64,000 nucleotides of DNA, taken from the NCBI GenBank assembly GCA_963422775.4, contig CAUJSJ030000094.1, positions 1 through 64,000 on the forward strand, written 5' to 3'. Source of the DNA: Pelomonas sp963422775. GTDB lineage: Bacteria; Pseudomonadota; Gammaproteobacteria; Burkholderiales; Burkholderiaceae_C. Of this stretch, positions 15,876 to 25,121 are shown piece by piece. The first letter of the stretch is position 1; each line of letters begins with the position of its first letter. Both the position numbers and the translations under genes were made by a program. The notes beneath the pieces are model-generated. The model worked only from the letters and a program-made list of their open reading frames with translations, made no database searches and was not told the origin of the DNA.

Positions 15876-16280
15876 ATGCCTGCCTTCAGCACCCCTGGTT
15901 TCCTGCGCGTCGTCTGGTTCAGCGCGCTCTACGATTTCATCGTCACCGCGCCGTTCGCGACGCCCTGGACCTTCGAGATGAACCGTGCACAGCTCAGCGC
16001 GATCAACCAGGCCCTGGGCGGCCAGCCGCTGCCGGCATTTGATCCAGTGCAGACGCTGTTCGCGCTGCTGATGGGCAGCATCGTGCTCGTCTGGTCCGTG
16101 CTGCGGCTGCGCGGGCCGACGGTGCAACTGGGCCGCTACGACGCCGCCGGTCGGTTGCTGTTCGGCACCTGGATGGCGTGGGCCTGGGCGCAGTCGGCGG
16201 CGCCGGTGCTGCTGCTGTTCATCGCGCCGGAGATCACCTGGGCCGTGGTGCAGGCCTGGCGTGTTCGCAGGGCCGAATGA
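15876..16280 (+). CDS. Small integral membrane protein, probable MerR target
   Basis: This 134-residue protein has three to four hydrophobic segments: about 8-25 (FLRVVWFSALYDFIV), 55-72 (VQTLFALLMGSIVLVWSVL) and 88-120 (LFGTWMAWAWAQSAAPVLLLF, then PEITWAVVQAW). I do not recognise the family by name. The ATG at 15876 was chosen over a TTG at 15864. It lies 36 bases behind the MerR operator and is followed by a strong terminator, so it is a one-gene unit. The regulator suggests induction by a toxic compound or stress. Confidence 0.7.
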   Translation: MPAFSTPGFLRVVWFSALYDFIVTAPFATPWTFEMNRAQLSAINQALGGQPLPAFDPVQTLFALLMGSIVLVWSVLRLRGPTVQLGRYDAAGRLLFGTWMAWAWAQSAAPVLLLFIAPEITWAVVQAWRVRRAE

Positions 16281-16282
16281 AG

Positions 16283-16317
16283 ACGCCCGTGGCACCGGAG
16301 GAGGCCACGGGCGTTTT
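16283..16317 (+). terminator. Rho-independent terminator
   Basis: An 11-bp perfect stem (ACGCCCGTGGC / GCCACGGGCGT) with a ten-base loop is followed directly by TTTT. It starts two bases after the stop of the small membrane protein gene at 15876. Confidence 0.9.
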
Positions 16318-16332
16318 CGGGGGCTCTGGGCT

Positions 16333-16470
16333 TCAGTACTTCGGGCACCACGGCAGCCACAGGCCGCAGGTGATATTGGGTTGAGCCGGCGTGCCTTTGG
16401 CCGAAGCAAAGCTTGGCACCGAGGCCACGGTCATCAGCGTTGCTGCCATGATCAGGCATGTCTTTCTCAG
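16333..16470 (-). CDS. Tiny secreted peptide, probable CTG start
   Basis: The frame encodes 45 residues. It starts with a CTG at 16470 that has AAGGA nine bases upstream, and reads (M)RKTCLIMAATLMTVASVPSF. That is a textbook signal peptide with a cleavage site near FASA-KG. The predicted mature peptide is only about 21 residues (KGTPAQPNITCGLWLPWCPKY). It contains two cysteines six residues apart and two tryptophans. A start at the internal ATG would shorten the signal peptide's positive end. It lies downstream of the secreted protein gene at 16610, separated by about 140 bases. I recognise no family; the claim rests on signal peptide and ribosome-binding site. Confidence 0.5.
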   Translation of the reverse strand: MRKTCLIMAATLMTVASVPSFASAKGTPAQPNITCGLWLPWCPKY

Positions 16471-16609
16471 CTTAGGGTTTCCTTGTGGGATCGAGTGCGG
16501 GCGCAACGCCTGCATGCATTCCGTGGAGGGCCGGCAGGCGCCTGTCTCCCAAGGCTGAAAGTTGGGGCCCCCGCGAAGCCAGACGTTGGCGGACGCCCGC
16601 ATGGCCTGG

Positions 16610-17743
16610 CTACCGGGCGCGCAATTGCACATCCACGACCCGCAGCGCCGGGCCCAGGGCGCGTTCGGTGCCGGGCAGCACGCGCACCTCGCTGAAGGCC
16701 TTGCTGGAGGTGCGCACGCGCTGCAGGGCATCCTCTGCCTTCAGTCCGTTGATCAGGCCGAGTTGCACGGTCCAGGTGTCGTCCTGCGATTCGACCCTGT
16801 TCACGCTCGCGTAGGTGGGCAGGAAACGCGTCAGCTCCTGCTCCACCCACAGACGGCTGGGCCGGCTGGCGGCGCCCGTCCTTTGAGGGAGCACCACTTC
16901 CACGAAATAGGCGCTGCCGGTTTGCACCGGCGAGACCGGCACCTCGTAGACGACTCCCGCCGCTCGCAGCGCGTCTTCCAACCGCGCCAGCTCAGCCGGC
17001 GTGGCCCGGACCTTGGCGCGCTGGGCCGTCTCGTCCGCCGCCACGTCGTTCAGCATCAGGCCGGTGCGGCCCAGCAACTGACGCGCCTGCTTCACGCCGG
17101 CCGACTCCGCGACAGCGGCCACCGGTGAAGGTGCGGGCGCGGGCGCGGGCATTGGCGCGGATTCCAGCGCGGATTCCGGCAGCTTGCCACGCCACGCCAC
17201 GAGGCTGGCGCCGCTCCAGACCTGCCGCTCGGTGACGGACTTGCGCGACCAGGGCAGCGGCACGTCGACCTTGGCCGAGTCATAGCTGTAGATGCGGGCG
17301 GACTCGCGGCCCTTGAAGCTCACCTCCACCTGCAGGCCGCCGCTGTCCATGTCCGGCGCGATGCGGACGGTGGAGCGGCCTTCGAACGCGCCACGACTTG
17401 CCTCGACGGCTCGGGCCATCACCAGCCAACCCTTCTCGCAGCGGAAGTCCGCCGGGCTGTTCAACGCCCAATCGACGGCTTGTCTGGGCCGGTCCGCTGG
17501 TGGGGGATCGAAGCTCAGGCGCAACGGAGCGCCCGACCGGGCGCTGATCGTGAGGTTGCCCCCGACCGCATCCCTGCGGTCTGCACCGAGTGCGCGCAGC
17601 GCATCGCCAGCGACGGCGGGGGCGCCCTGGATGCTGAAGCTGCCTTCGAACTGAGGACAGGCGGGCGCGGCCAGGGCTGCCAGCGGGCTGGCCAGCGCGA
17701 GGGCGGCGAACCTCGGGGAGATGCGATCCGACGTGACGCGCAC
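16610..17743 (-). CDS. Secreted protein of unknown function, coupled to the amidohydrolase gene
   Basis: This 377-residue protein has an N-terminal signal peptide (RFAALALASPLAALAAPA). It has two lobes joined by a Pro/Ala linker (about 205-225, PMPAPAPAPSPVAAVAE). The first lobe includes CPQFEGSFSIQG and a Cys in FRCEKGW. The second has KQARQLLGRTGLMLNDVAA and SAYFVEVVLPQ. The likely start is a GTG at 17743, one base after the upstream gene's stop, which leaves a normal signal peptide; starts further upstream run into the amidohydrolase frame. No family recognised. Position suggests co-transcription with the pyrimidine operon, though a link to pyrimidines is not evident. Confidence 0.65.
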   Translation of the reverse strand: MRVTSDRISPRFAALALASPLAALAAPACPQFEGSFSIQGAPAVAGDALRALGADRRDAVGGNLTISARSGAPLRLSFDPPPADRPRQAVDWALNSPADFRCEKGWLVMARAVEASRGAFEGRSTVRIAPDMDSGGLQVEVSFKGRESARIYSYDSAKVDVPLPWSRKSVTERQVWSGASLVAWRGKLPESALESAPMPAPAPAPSPVAAVAESAGVKQARQLLGRTGLMLNDVAADETAQRAKVRATPAELARLEDALRAAGVVYEVPVSPVQTGSAYFVEVVLPQRTGAASRPSRLWVEQELTRFLPTYASVNRVESQDDTWTVQLGLINGLKAEDALQRVRTSSKAFSEVRVLPGTERALGPALRVVDVQLRAR

Positions 17744-17744
17744 T

Positions 17745-19001
17745 TCAGCTGGCGCGTTCGAGCATCGCCTGCAGCAGCACATTGCACCCCGCCTCGATGT
17801 GCTCGGGCTTGGCGTCCTCGATCTCGTTGTGGCTGATGCCGTCCTTGCAGGGGATGAAGATCATGCCGGCCGGGGCCAGGCGGGCCATGTAGACGGCGTC
17901 GTGGCCGGCGCCCGAGACGGCGCGCATGTTGCTGTAGCCCAGCGCGTCGGCCGCCTTCTGCACGGCGGCGATGCAGTCGGCGTGGAAGGGTTGCGCCGGG
18001 TAGGCGCTGACGGGCGTGATCTCGATGGGCAGGCCGCTGTCGGCGCTGAGCTTGGCGGCCACGGCGCGGATGTCGGCGTCCATGGCCTCGCACAGCGCGT
18101 CGGTCGCGTTGCGCAGGTCGATGCTGAACTTCACGCGGCCGGGGATGACATTGCGGCTGTTGGGGTGCACCTGCACCATGCCCACCGTGCCGCGGCCGTG
18201 CGGCGGATGGCGGTGGGCGCAGGCGACGACTTCCTGCATCAGCTTGGTGGCCACTTGCAGCGCATCCTTGCGCAGCGCCATGGGCGTGGGGCCGGCGTGC
18301 GCCTCCATGCCGGTGACGACGCAGTCGTACCACCGGATGCCCAGCACGCCGGTGACGACGCCGATCGTCTTGTCGTGGTCCTCCAGCACCGGGCCCTGCT
18401 CGATGTGGGTCTCGAAGTAGGCGCCGATGGGGTGGTCGCCCGGCACCTGGCTGCCGATGTAGCCGATGCGCTCCAGCTCGCCCTTGACCGTCAAGCCTGC
18501 CGTGTCGGTCGCCGCGTAGGCATGTTCCAGCGTGAAGGCCTTGGCGAACACGCCCGAGCCCATCATGACGGGCACGAAGCGCGAGCCTTCCTCATTCGTC
18601 CAGAACGCAACCTCGATGGGCGCCTCGGTCTCGATGCGGTGGTCGTTGAGTGTGCGCACGACCTCGATGCCGGCCAGCACGCCGTAGTTGCCATCGAACT
18701 TGCCGCCGGTGGGCTGGGTGTCGATGTGGCTGCCGGTCATGATGGGCGGCAGGCTGTTGTTGCGGCCGGCGCGGCGCATGAAGCCGTTGCCGATCTGGTC
18801 GATGGTGACCGTCATGCCCGCCTCGCGCGCCCAGCGCGTGACGAGGTCGCGGCCCTGCTTGTCCAGGTCGGTCAGTGTCAGGCGGCAGACACCGCCTTTC
18901 TCGGTGGCGCCGATCTGCGCCAGCTCCATCAGCGAGTCCCACAGGCGTTGGCCGTTGACGCGCAGGGTGGAGACGTCAGTCTTGGAGACGGCGGTGTCCA
19001 T
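17745..19001 (-). CDS. Zn-dependent N-carbamoyl amidohydrolase (beta-ureidopropionase / hydantoinase-carbamoylase family)
   Basis: This 418-residue M20-type metallohydrolase carries the binuclear zinc ligands in order: His in GSHIDTQ, Asp in GKFDGNYGVLAG, Glu in NEEGSRF and His in ETHIEQGP. GMEAHAGPTPM is the dimerisation-domain substrate site. SGAGHDA and DGISHNE carry the final ligands and substrate residues. The family hydrolyses N-carbamoyl-beta-alanine (third step of reductive pyrimidine degradation) or N-carbamoyl amino acids. In this operon the former is the likely role: it follows dihydropyrimidinase and PreA/PreT. The ATG at 19001 lies 10 bases from the VOC gene stop. It is probably the last pyrimidine step encoded before the aldehyde dehydrogenase. 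Confidence 0.9.
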   Translation of the reverse strand: MDTAVSKTDVSTLRVNGQRLWDSLMELAQIGATEKGGVCRLTLTDLDKQGRDLVTRWAREAGMTVTIDQIGNGFMRRAGRNNSLPPIMTGSHIDTQPTGGKFDGNYGVLAGIEVVRTLNDHRIETEAPIEVAFWTNEEGSRFVPVMMGSGVFAKAFTLEHAYAATDTAGLTVKGELERIGYIGSQVPGDHPIGAYFETHIEQGPVLEDHDKTIGVVTGVLGIRWYDCVVTGMEAHAGPTPMALRKDALQVATKLMQEVVACAHRHPPHGRGTVGMVQVHPNSRNVIPGRVKFSIDLRNATDALCEAMDADIRAVAAKLSADSGLPIEITPVSAYPAQPFHADCIAAVQKAADALGYSNMRAVSGAGHDAVYMARLAPAGMIFIPCKDGISHNEIEDAKPEHIEAGCNVLLQAMLERAS

Positions 19002-19011
19002 GATGGATTCC

Positions 19012-19371
19012 TCAGAGCTTCGTGCCGAAGCGCAGCTTGTTGTGGTCGGGGTCGACGAGCAGGAACTCGCGCACGCCCCAGGGCATGTCTTCGATGGGCT
19101 TGACCGGCTGTACGCCGCGGGCGATGAAGGCGGCGTAGACAGCGTCGGCGTCGGGCACCCAGAAGTAGACGGCGCCGCCGGGCGCGCAGTCACCTGCATG
19201 GCCCGTCAGGAAGATCGTCTGGCCTTCGCGTGTGATCTGCAGGAAGAGCGGTAGGCCGGGCTCGAACTGGTGCTGCCAGTCGATGCTGAAGCCGAGCTGG
19301 TCGATGTAGAAGGCCTGCGCGCGGGCCGCATCGGTCATGCGCAGCTGTGGGATGACGGTCTGCGCGCTCAT
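19012..19371 (-). CDS. VOC / bleomycin-resistance-like protein inside the pyrimidine operon
   Basis: This 119-residue VOC-fold protein has FYIDQLGFSIDWQHQ, LPLFLQITREGQTIFLTGHA and DPDHNKLRFG. It resembles the bleomycin-binding and related glyoxalase-like group. It is translationally coupled to dihydropyrimidinase (ATGA overlap at 19368-19371) and sits between that gene and the amidohydrolase. It is therefore expressed with the pathway. Its role in pyrimidine degradation is unknown to me; handling a reactive intermediate such as malonate semialdehyde is a guess. Confidence 0.82.
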   Translation of the reverse strand: MSAQTVIPQLRMTDAARAQAFYIDQLGFSIDWQHQFEPGLPLFLQITREGQTIFLTGHAGDCAPGGAVYFWVPDADAVYAAFIARGVQPVKPIEDMPWGVREFLLVDPDHNKLRFGTKL

Positions 19372-20819
19372 CGTGCGACGGCGGTCGGCGCCAGGTCGTG
19401 GGCGCGCTTGGCGGCGGCGTCGAACTGCGGGCCGAACGGCGGGCGCTTCAGGTAACGGCCCTTGCCTTGCTCGGCGCGCAACTCGCCGCGGGCGAACACG
19501 ACGCGGCCTTGGGCGATCGTGTGGCTGGGCACGCCGCGCACCGTGCGGCCCTCGAAGATGTTGAAGTCGTTCTTGGAGAACTGCGTCTTGGCGCTCAGCG
19601 TCTTGGTGCCGGCCGGGTCCCACAGCACGAGGTCTGCGTCTGCCCCTTCGGCGATGACGCCCTTGCGCGGGTACATGTTGAAGAGCTTGGCCGCGTTGGA
19701 CGAGGTGATCGCGACGAACTCGCTGGGCGTGAGCCGGCCGGAGTTGACGCCGGCATCCCACAGCACCGCCATGCGCTCCTCGACGCCGCCGCAGCCGTTG
19801 GGGATCTTGGCGAAGTTGTCGATGCCCGCGGCCTTCTGGCTCGCGCAGAAGGTGCAATGGTCGGTGGCGGTCGTGTGCAGTTGGCCCGACTGCAGGCCGC
19901 GCCACAGGAACTCCTGGTGGATCTTGGGGCGAAAGGGCGGGCTCATCACGTAGGCGGCCGCCTTCTCGAAGGATGGGTCCCGGTAGACGCTGTCGTCGAT
20001 GAGCAGGTGGCCGGCCAGCACCTCGCCGTAGACGCGCTGGCCCCGTGCGCGCGCTCGTGCAATCGCCTCGGCGCTCTCGATGCAGCTGACGTGCACGATG
20101 TAGATGGGCACGCCCAGCACGTCGGCAATGGCGATGGCGCGGTTGGCAGCTTCGCCTTCGACCATCGGGGGCCGTGAGAGTGGGTGGCCCTCAGGGCCGG
20201 TGATGCCCATCTTGGCGACCTCGGCCTGCAGCAGATAGACCAACTCGCCGTTCTCGGCGTGCACGGTCGGCATGGCACCGAGTTCGAGTGCACGCTTGAA
20301 GCTGTTCACCAGCGTCTCGTCGTCGCACATGATGGCGTTCTTGTAGGCCATGAAGTGCTTGAAGCTGTTCACGCCTTCCTCGCGAACCAGCGTGCCCATG
20401 TCGTCGCTGACGCTCTGGTCCCACCACGTCACGGCGACGTGGAAGGCGTAGTCGCTGGCCGACTTCTCGGCCCAGCCGCGCCAGGTGCGGTAGGCCTCCA
20501 TCAGCGGCTGCTGCGGGTTGGGGATGACGAAGTCGATGATCGAGGTCGTGCCACCCGCCAGGCCGGCCGCGGTGCCGGTGAAGAAGTCGTCCTGCGTGAC
20601 CGTGCCCATGAAGGGCAGCTGCATGTGGGTGTGCGGGTCGATGCCGCCGGGGATCAGGTACTGGCCGGTGCCGTCCAACGTCGTGGTGCCGGCGGGTGCG
20701 TCGCGCACGGCGCGTTCACCGATAGCTGCGATGCGGCCGTCGACGCAGAGCACGTCGGTGCGGGATTCGGCGTCGGCATTGACGACGACGGCGCCGCGGA
20801 TCAACAGAGAAGAAGTCAT
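19368..20819 (-). CDS. hydA: Dihydropyrimidinase (D-hydantoinase)
   Basis: This 483-residue cyclic amidohydrolase carries the HxH zinc motif at His63/His65 (IDPHTHMQLP). The probable carboxylated bridging lysine is Lys160 (NSFKHFMAYK), with further His ligands at 187 (VHAEN) and in YIVHVSC, and Asp in TATDHCTF. It hydrolyses dihydrouracil and dihydrothymine to N-carbamoyl-beta-amino acids, the second step of the reductive pathway. Length is normal for the family. It overlaps its neighbours on both sides by four bases (NCS1 permease upstream, VOC downstream), which marks one tightly coupled operon. Confidence 0.95.
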   Translation of the reverse strand: MTSSLLIRGAVVVNADAESRTDVLCVDGRIAAIGERAVRDAPAGTTTLDGTGQYLIPGGIDPHTHMQLPFMGTVTQDDFFTGTAAGLAGGTTSIIDFVIPNPQQPLMEAYRTWRGWAEKSASDYAFHVAVTWWDQSVSDDMGTLVREEGVNSFKHFMAYKNAIMCDDETLVNSFKRALELGAMPTVHAENGELVYLLQAEVAKMGITGPEGHPLSRPPMVEGEAANRAIAIADVLGVPIYIVHVSCIESAEAIARARARGQRVYGEVLAGHLLIDDSVYRDPSFEKAAAYVMSPPFRPKIHQEFLWRGLQSGQLHTTATDHCTFCASQKAAGIDNFAKIPNGCGGVEERMAVLWDAGVNSGRLTPSEFVAITSSNAAKLFNMYPRKGVIAEGADADLVLWDPAGTKTLSAKTQFSKNDFNIFEGRTVRGVPSHTIAQGRVVFARGELRAEQGKGRYLKRPPFGPQFDAAAKRAHDLAPTAVAR

Positions 20820-22285
20820 GTCGCGCTCCTTGTGAGCGGTTGGGCCTGAGTCTTGCCGGCCATCAACGCGCCATAGACGATGGCAGCGAGGGCGAGACCG
20901 GCGAACCAGGCATAGGTGTAGATGGCCTTGAACGCCGCGCCGACCTCGGGGAAGGCGGCGGGGAAGGCGGCGTTCAGGAAGCCGGGGATGTTGGGCGCCA
21001 CGCCCACGGCGAAGGCGATGACGGCGGCCATGTTCCAGCCGCCGCGGTAGCTGTAGCGGCCGCCCTCGCGGTAGAGGTCATCCACGACCAGCTCGGTTTT
21101 GCGCAGCACGTAGTAGTCGACGATCAAGATGCCCGCCACCGGCCCCAGCAGGGCGGAGTAGCCGATGAGCCACGTGAAGATGTAGCCCTCGGTGGAGGCC
21201 AGGATCTTCCACGGCATCATGGCGATGGCGATGCCGGCCGTGAGGATGCCGCCAGCCTTGTAGCTGATGCGGCCAGGGGCCAGCGCCGAGAAGTCGTAGG
21301 CCGGGCCGACGAGGTTTGCCGCGAGGTTGACGCTGACGGTGTCGATCAGCAACACGATGAGGGCGATCAACACGGCCGCGCCGGTCATGCGGCTGGCCAG
21401 GTCCACCGGGTCCCACAGCGCCTTGCCGTAGATGACGACGGTGGCCGACGTGACGAACACCGCCAGCGCGGCGAGCAAGCCCATCGGCAGCGGCAGGCCG
21501 ATGGCCTGGCCGACGAGCTGGTCGCGCTGCGTCTTGGCAAAGCGCGTGAAGTCGGGGATGTTCAGCGCCAGCGTTGCCCAGAAGCCCACCATGGCGGTCA
21601 GCGACGGCCAGAACACGGCGGAGAACTGGCCGGCCTTCTTGCCGCCTTCGACAAACGCAGAGGGCTGGTCCAGGATGGGGCCGAAGCCGCCGGCCTTGTC
21701 CCAGGCCCACCACAGCAAGACAAAGCAGATGACGATCTTGATCGGCGCCGTCCAGGTCTCCAGCTTGCGGATGGCTTCGATGCCATGCAGGACGAACCAG
21801 AACTGCAGCGCCCAGAACAGCAGGAAGCAGCCGAACTGCGCGGCACTGATGCCCAGCACGGGCAGCGGGTCGCCGGTCAGAGGATGCCCGATCAGCACGC
21901 CGGCCAGCGTGTAGATCATCTGGCCGCCGAACCAGGTCTGGATGCCGTACCAACCGCAGGCGACCAGCGCACGCAGCAGGGCCGGCAGGCGCGCGCCCCG
22001 CGTGCCGAACGAGGCCCGCGCCAGCACGGCATACGGGATGCCGTACTTGGCGCCCGCATGGCCGATCAGCAGCATGGGCACCAGCACGATGAGGTTGCCC
22101 AGGAACACCGTGCCCACCGCCTGGCTCCAGCTCATGCCCGACTCGATGAGGCTGGCCGCCAGCGTGTAGGCCGGGATGCACATGACCATCCCCACCCACA
22201 GCGCCGCGAAGTGATACCAGCGCCAGGTGCGCTGAGCGGCTGTCGTCGGGATGAGATCAGGGTTGCTCAGCGTCGGGTCGTTCAT
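20816..22285 (-). CDS. NCS1 family nucleobase:cation symporter
   Basis: This 489-residue permease has about twelve membrane helices. WVGMVMCIPAYTLAA and YGIPYAVLARASFG are NCS1 signatures, as are NIPDFTRFA and GPVAGILIVDYYVLRK near the C-terminus. It belongs to the FurE/Mhp1-like group that imports pyrimidines, hydantoins or allantoin with a cation. Here it is coupled to dihydropyrimidinase and lies behind preA/preT and mmsA, so uracil/thymine uptake is the likely job. The ATG at 22285 is 18 bases after the dehydrogenase stop. Confidence 0.93.
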   Translation of the reverse strand: MNDPTLSNPDLIPTTAAQRTWRWYHFAALWVGMVMCIPAYTLAASLIESGMSWSQAVGTVFLGNLIVLVPMLLIGHAGAKYGIPYAVLARASFGTRGARLPALLRALVACGWYGIQTWFGGQMIYTLAGVLIGHPLTGDPLPVLGISAAQFGCFLLFWALQFWFVLHGIEAIRKLETWTAPIKIVICFVLLWWAWDKAGGFGPILDQPSAFVEGGKKAGQFSAVFWPSLTAMVGFWATLALNIPDFTRFAKTQRDQLVGQAIGLPLPMGLLAALAVFVTSATVVIYGKALWDPVDLASRMTGAAVLIALIVLLIDTVSVNLAANLVGPAYDFSALAPGRISYKAGGILTAGIAIAMMPWKILASTEGYIFTWLIGYSALLGPVAGILIVDYYVLRKTELVVDDLYREGGRYSYRGGWNMAAVIAFAVGVAPNIPGFLNAAFPAAFPEVGAAFKAIYTYAWFAGLALAAIVYGALMAGKTQAQPLTRSAT

Positions 22286-22303
22286 GGGCAGCTTCCTTGC
22301 GGT

Positions 22304-23803
<1,500 letters not shown>

Positions 23804-23813
23804 CTCAATTCCT

Positions 23814-25121
23814 TCAAGCGCATCCGGCACTCATCGGGTTGTTCGGGTGCGTCGTCCAGTTGGCATAGCTGCCGTCGATGACCCGGCCGGTACGGGCATC
23901 GGTCTCGCCCGGCTGGAGCGCGCGCATCGTGATGGTGCCAGGGACCGGGCAGATCGACACGCAAAGGTTGCATCCGACACACTCGGCTTCGTTGATATGG
24001 AAGTGGCGCTTGCCGTCCTTGGTGGCCCAGATGGCCTGGTGGGACGTGTCTTCGCACACCACGTGGCAGCGGCCGCACTGGATGCAGCTGTCCTGGTCGA
24101 TGACCGCCTTCTCGACGTGGTTCAGGTTGAGCTGGTTCCAGTTTTTCACGGTGGGCACCGCGCGGCCTTGGAAGTCCGTCAGGCGGGTGTAGCCCTTCTC
24201 GTCCATGAAGTTGCTCAGGCCCGAGCACATGTCCTGCACGATCTTGAAGCCGTAGACCATGGCGGCGGTGCAGACCTGCACCGTGCCGCAGCCCATGGCG
24301 ATGAACTCCGCCGCGTCGCGCCAGGTGGTGATGCCGCCGATGCCGCTGATGGGCAGGCCGGCCGTGGCCGCGTCGCGCGCGATCTCGGCCACCATGTTCA
24401 GCGCGATGGGTTTCACGGCCTGGCCGCAGTAGCCGCCGTGCGACCCCAGGCCGTCGGTGACGGGGCTCATCGTCATGCGGTCCAGGTCCACGCCCATGAC
24501 CGAGTTGATGGTGTTGATGAGGCTGACCGCGTCGGCGCCGCCGTTCTTCGCCGCGCGTGCCGGGAAGCGCACATCGGTGATGTTGGGAGTGAGCTTGACG
24601 ATGACGGGCATCCTCGTGTGCTTCTTGCACCACTCGGCCACCTGCTGGATGTACTCCGGCACCTGGCCAACGGCCGAGCCCATGCCGCGCTCGCTCATGC
24701 CGTGCGGGCAGCCGAAGTTCAGCTCCACGCCGTCGGCGCCGGTATCGGCCACGCGCTCCAGGATGGCCTTCCAGCTCGCTTCGTTCACCGGCACCATCAG
24801 CGACACGATCATGGCCCGGTCGGGGAAGTCGCGCTTCACGCGCTTGATCTCGTCGAGGTTGGTCTGCAGCGGCCGGTCGGAGATCAGCTCGATGTTGTTG
24901 AAGCCGATGACGCGGCGGTCCTGGCTCCACAGCGTGGCATAGCGCGGGCCGCTGACGTTGACGACCGGCGGGTCCTCGCCCAGCGTCTTCCAGACGACGC
25001 CGCCCCAGCCGGCCTCGAAGGCGCGGCGCACATTGATCTCCTTGTCGGTCGGCGGGGCCGACGCGAGCCAGAAGGGATTCGGGCTCTTGATGCCCAGGAA
25101 GTCGGTGCTGAGGTCAGCCAT
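23814..25121 (-). CDS. preA: NAD-dependent dihydropyrimidine dehydrogenase, PreA subunit
   Basis: This 435-residue protein is an FMN-binding dihydroorotate-dehydrogenase-like domain (about 1-325, beginning LSTDFLGIKSPNPFWLASAP). It is followed by two 4Fe-4S ferredoxin clusters, CIQCGRCHVVCEDTSHQ and CVGCNLCVSICPVPGT. GMGSAVGQVPEYI and GIGGITTWRDAAEFI are conserved in PreA. With PreT it reduces uracil and thymine to the dihydro forms using NADH, the first step of the reductive pathway. Its start overlaps the end of preT by eight bases. Confidence 0.96.
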   Translation of the reverse strand: MADLSTDFLGIKSPNPFWLASAPPTDKEINVRRAFEAGWGGVVWKTLGEDPPVVNVSGPRYATLWSQDRRVIGFNNIELISDRPLQTNLDEIKRVKRDFPDRAMIVSLMVPVNEASWKAILERVADTGADGVELNFGCPHGMSERGMGSAVGQVPEYIQQVAEWCKKHTRMPVIVKLTPNITDVRFPARAAKNGGADAVSLINTINSVMGVDLDRMTMSPVTDGLGSHGGYCGQAVKPIALNMVAEIARDAATAGLPISGIGGITTWRDAAEFIAMGCGTVQVCTAAMVYGFKIVQDMCSGLSNFMDEKGYTRLTDFQGRAVPTVKNWNQLNLNHVEKAVIDQDSCIQCGRCHVVCEDTSHQAIWATKDGKRHFHINEAECVGCNLCVSICPVPGTITMRALQPGETDARTGRVIDGSYANWTTHPNNPMSAGCA

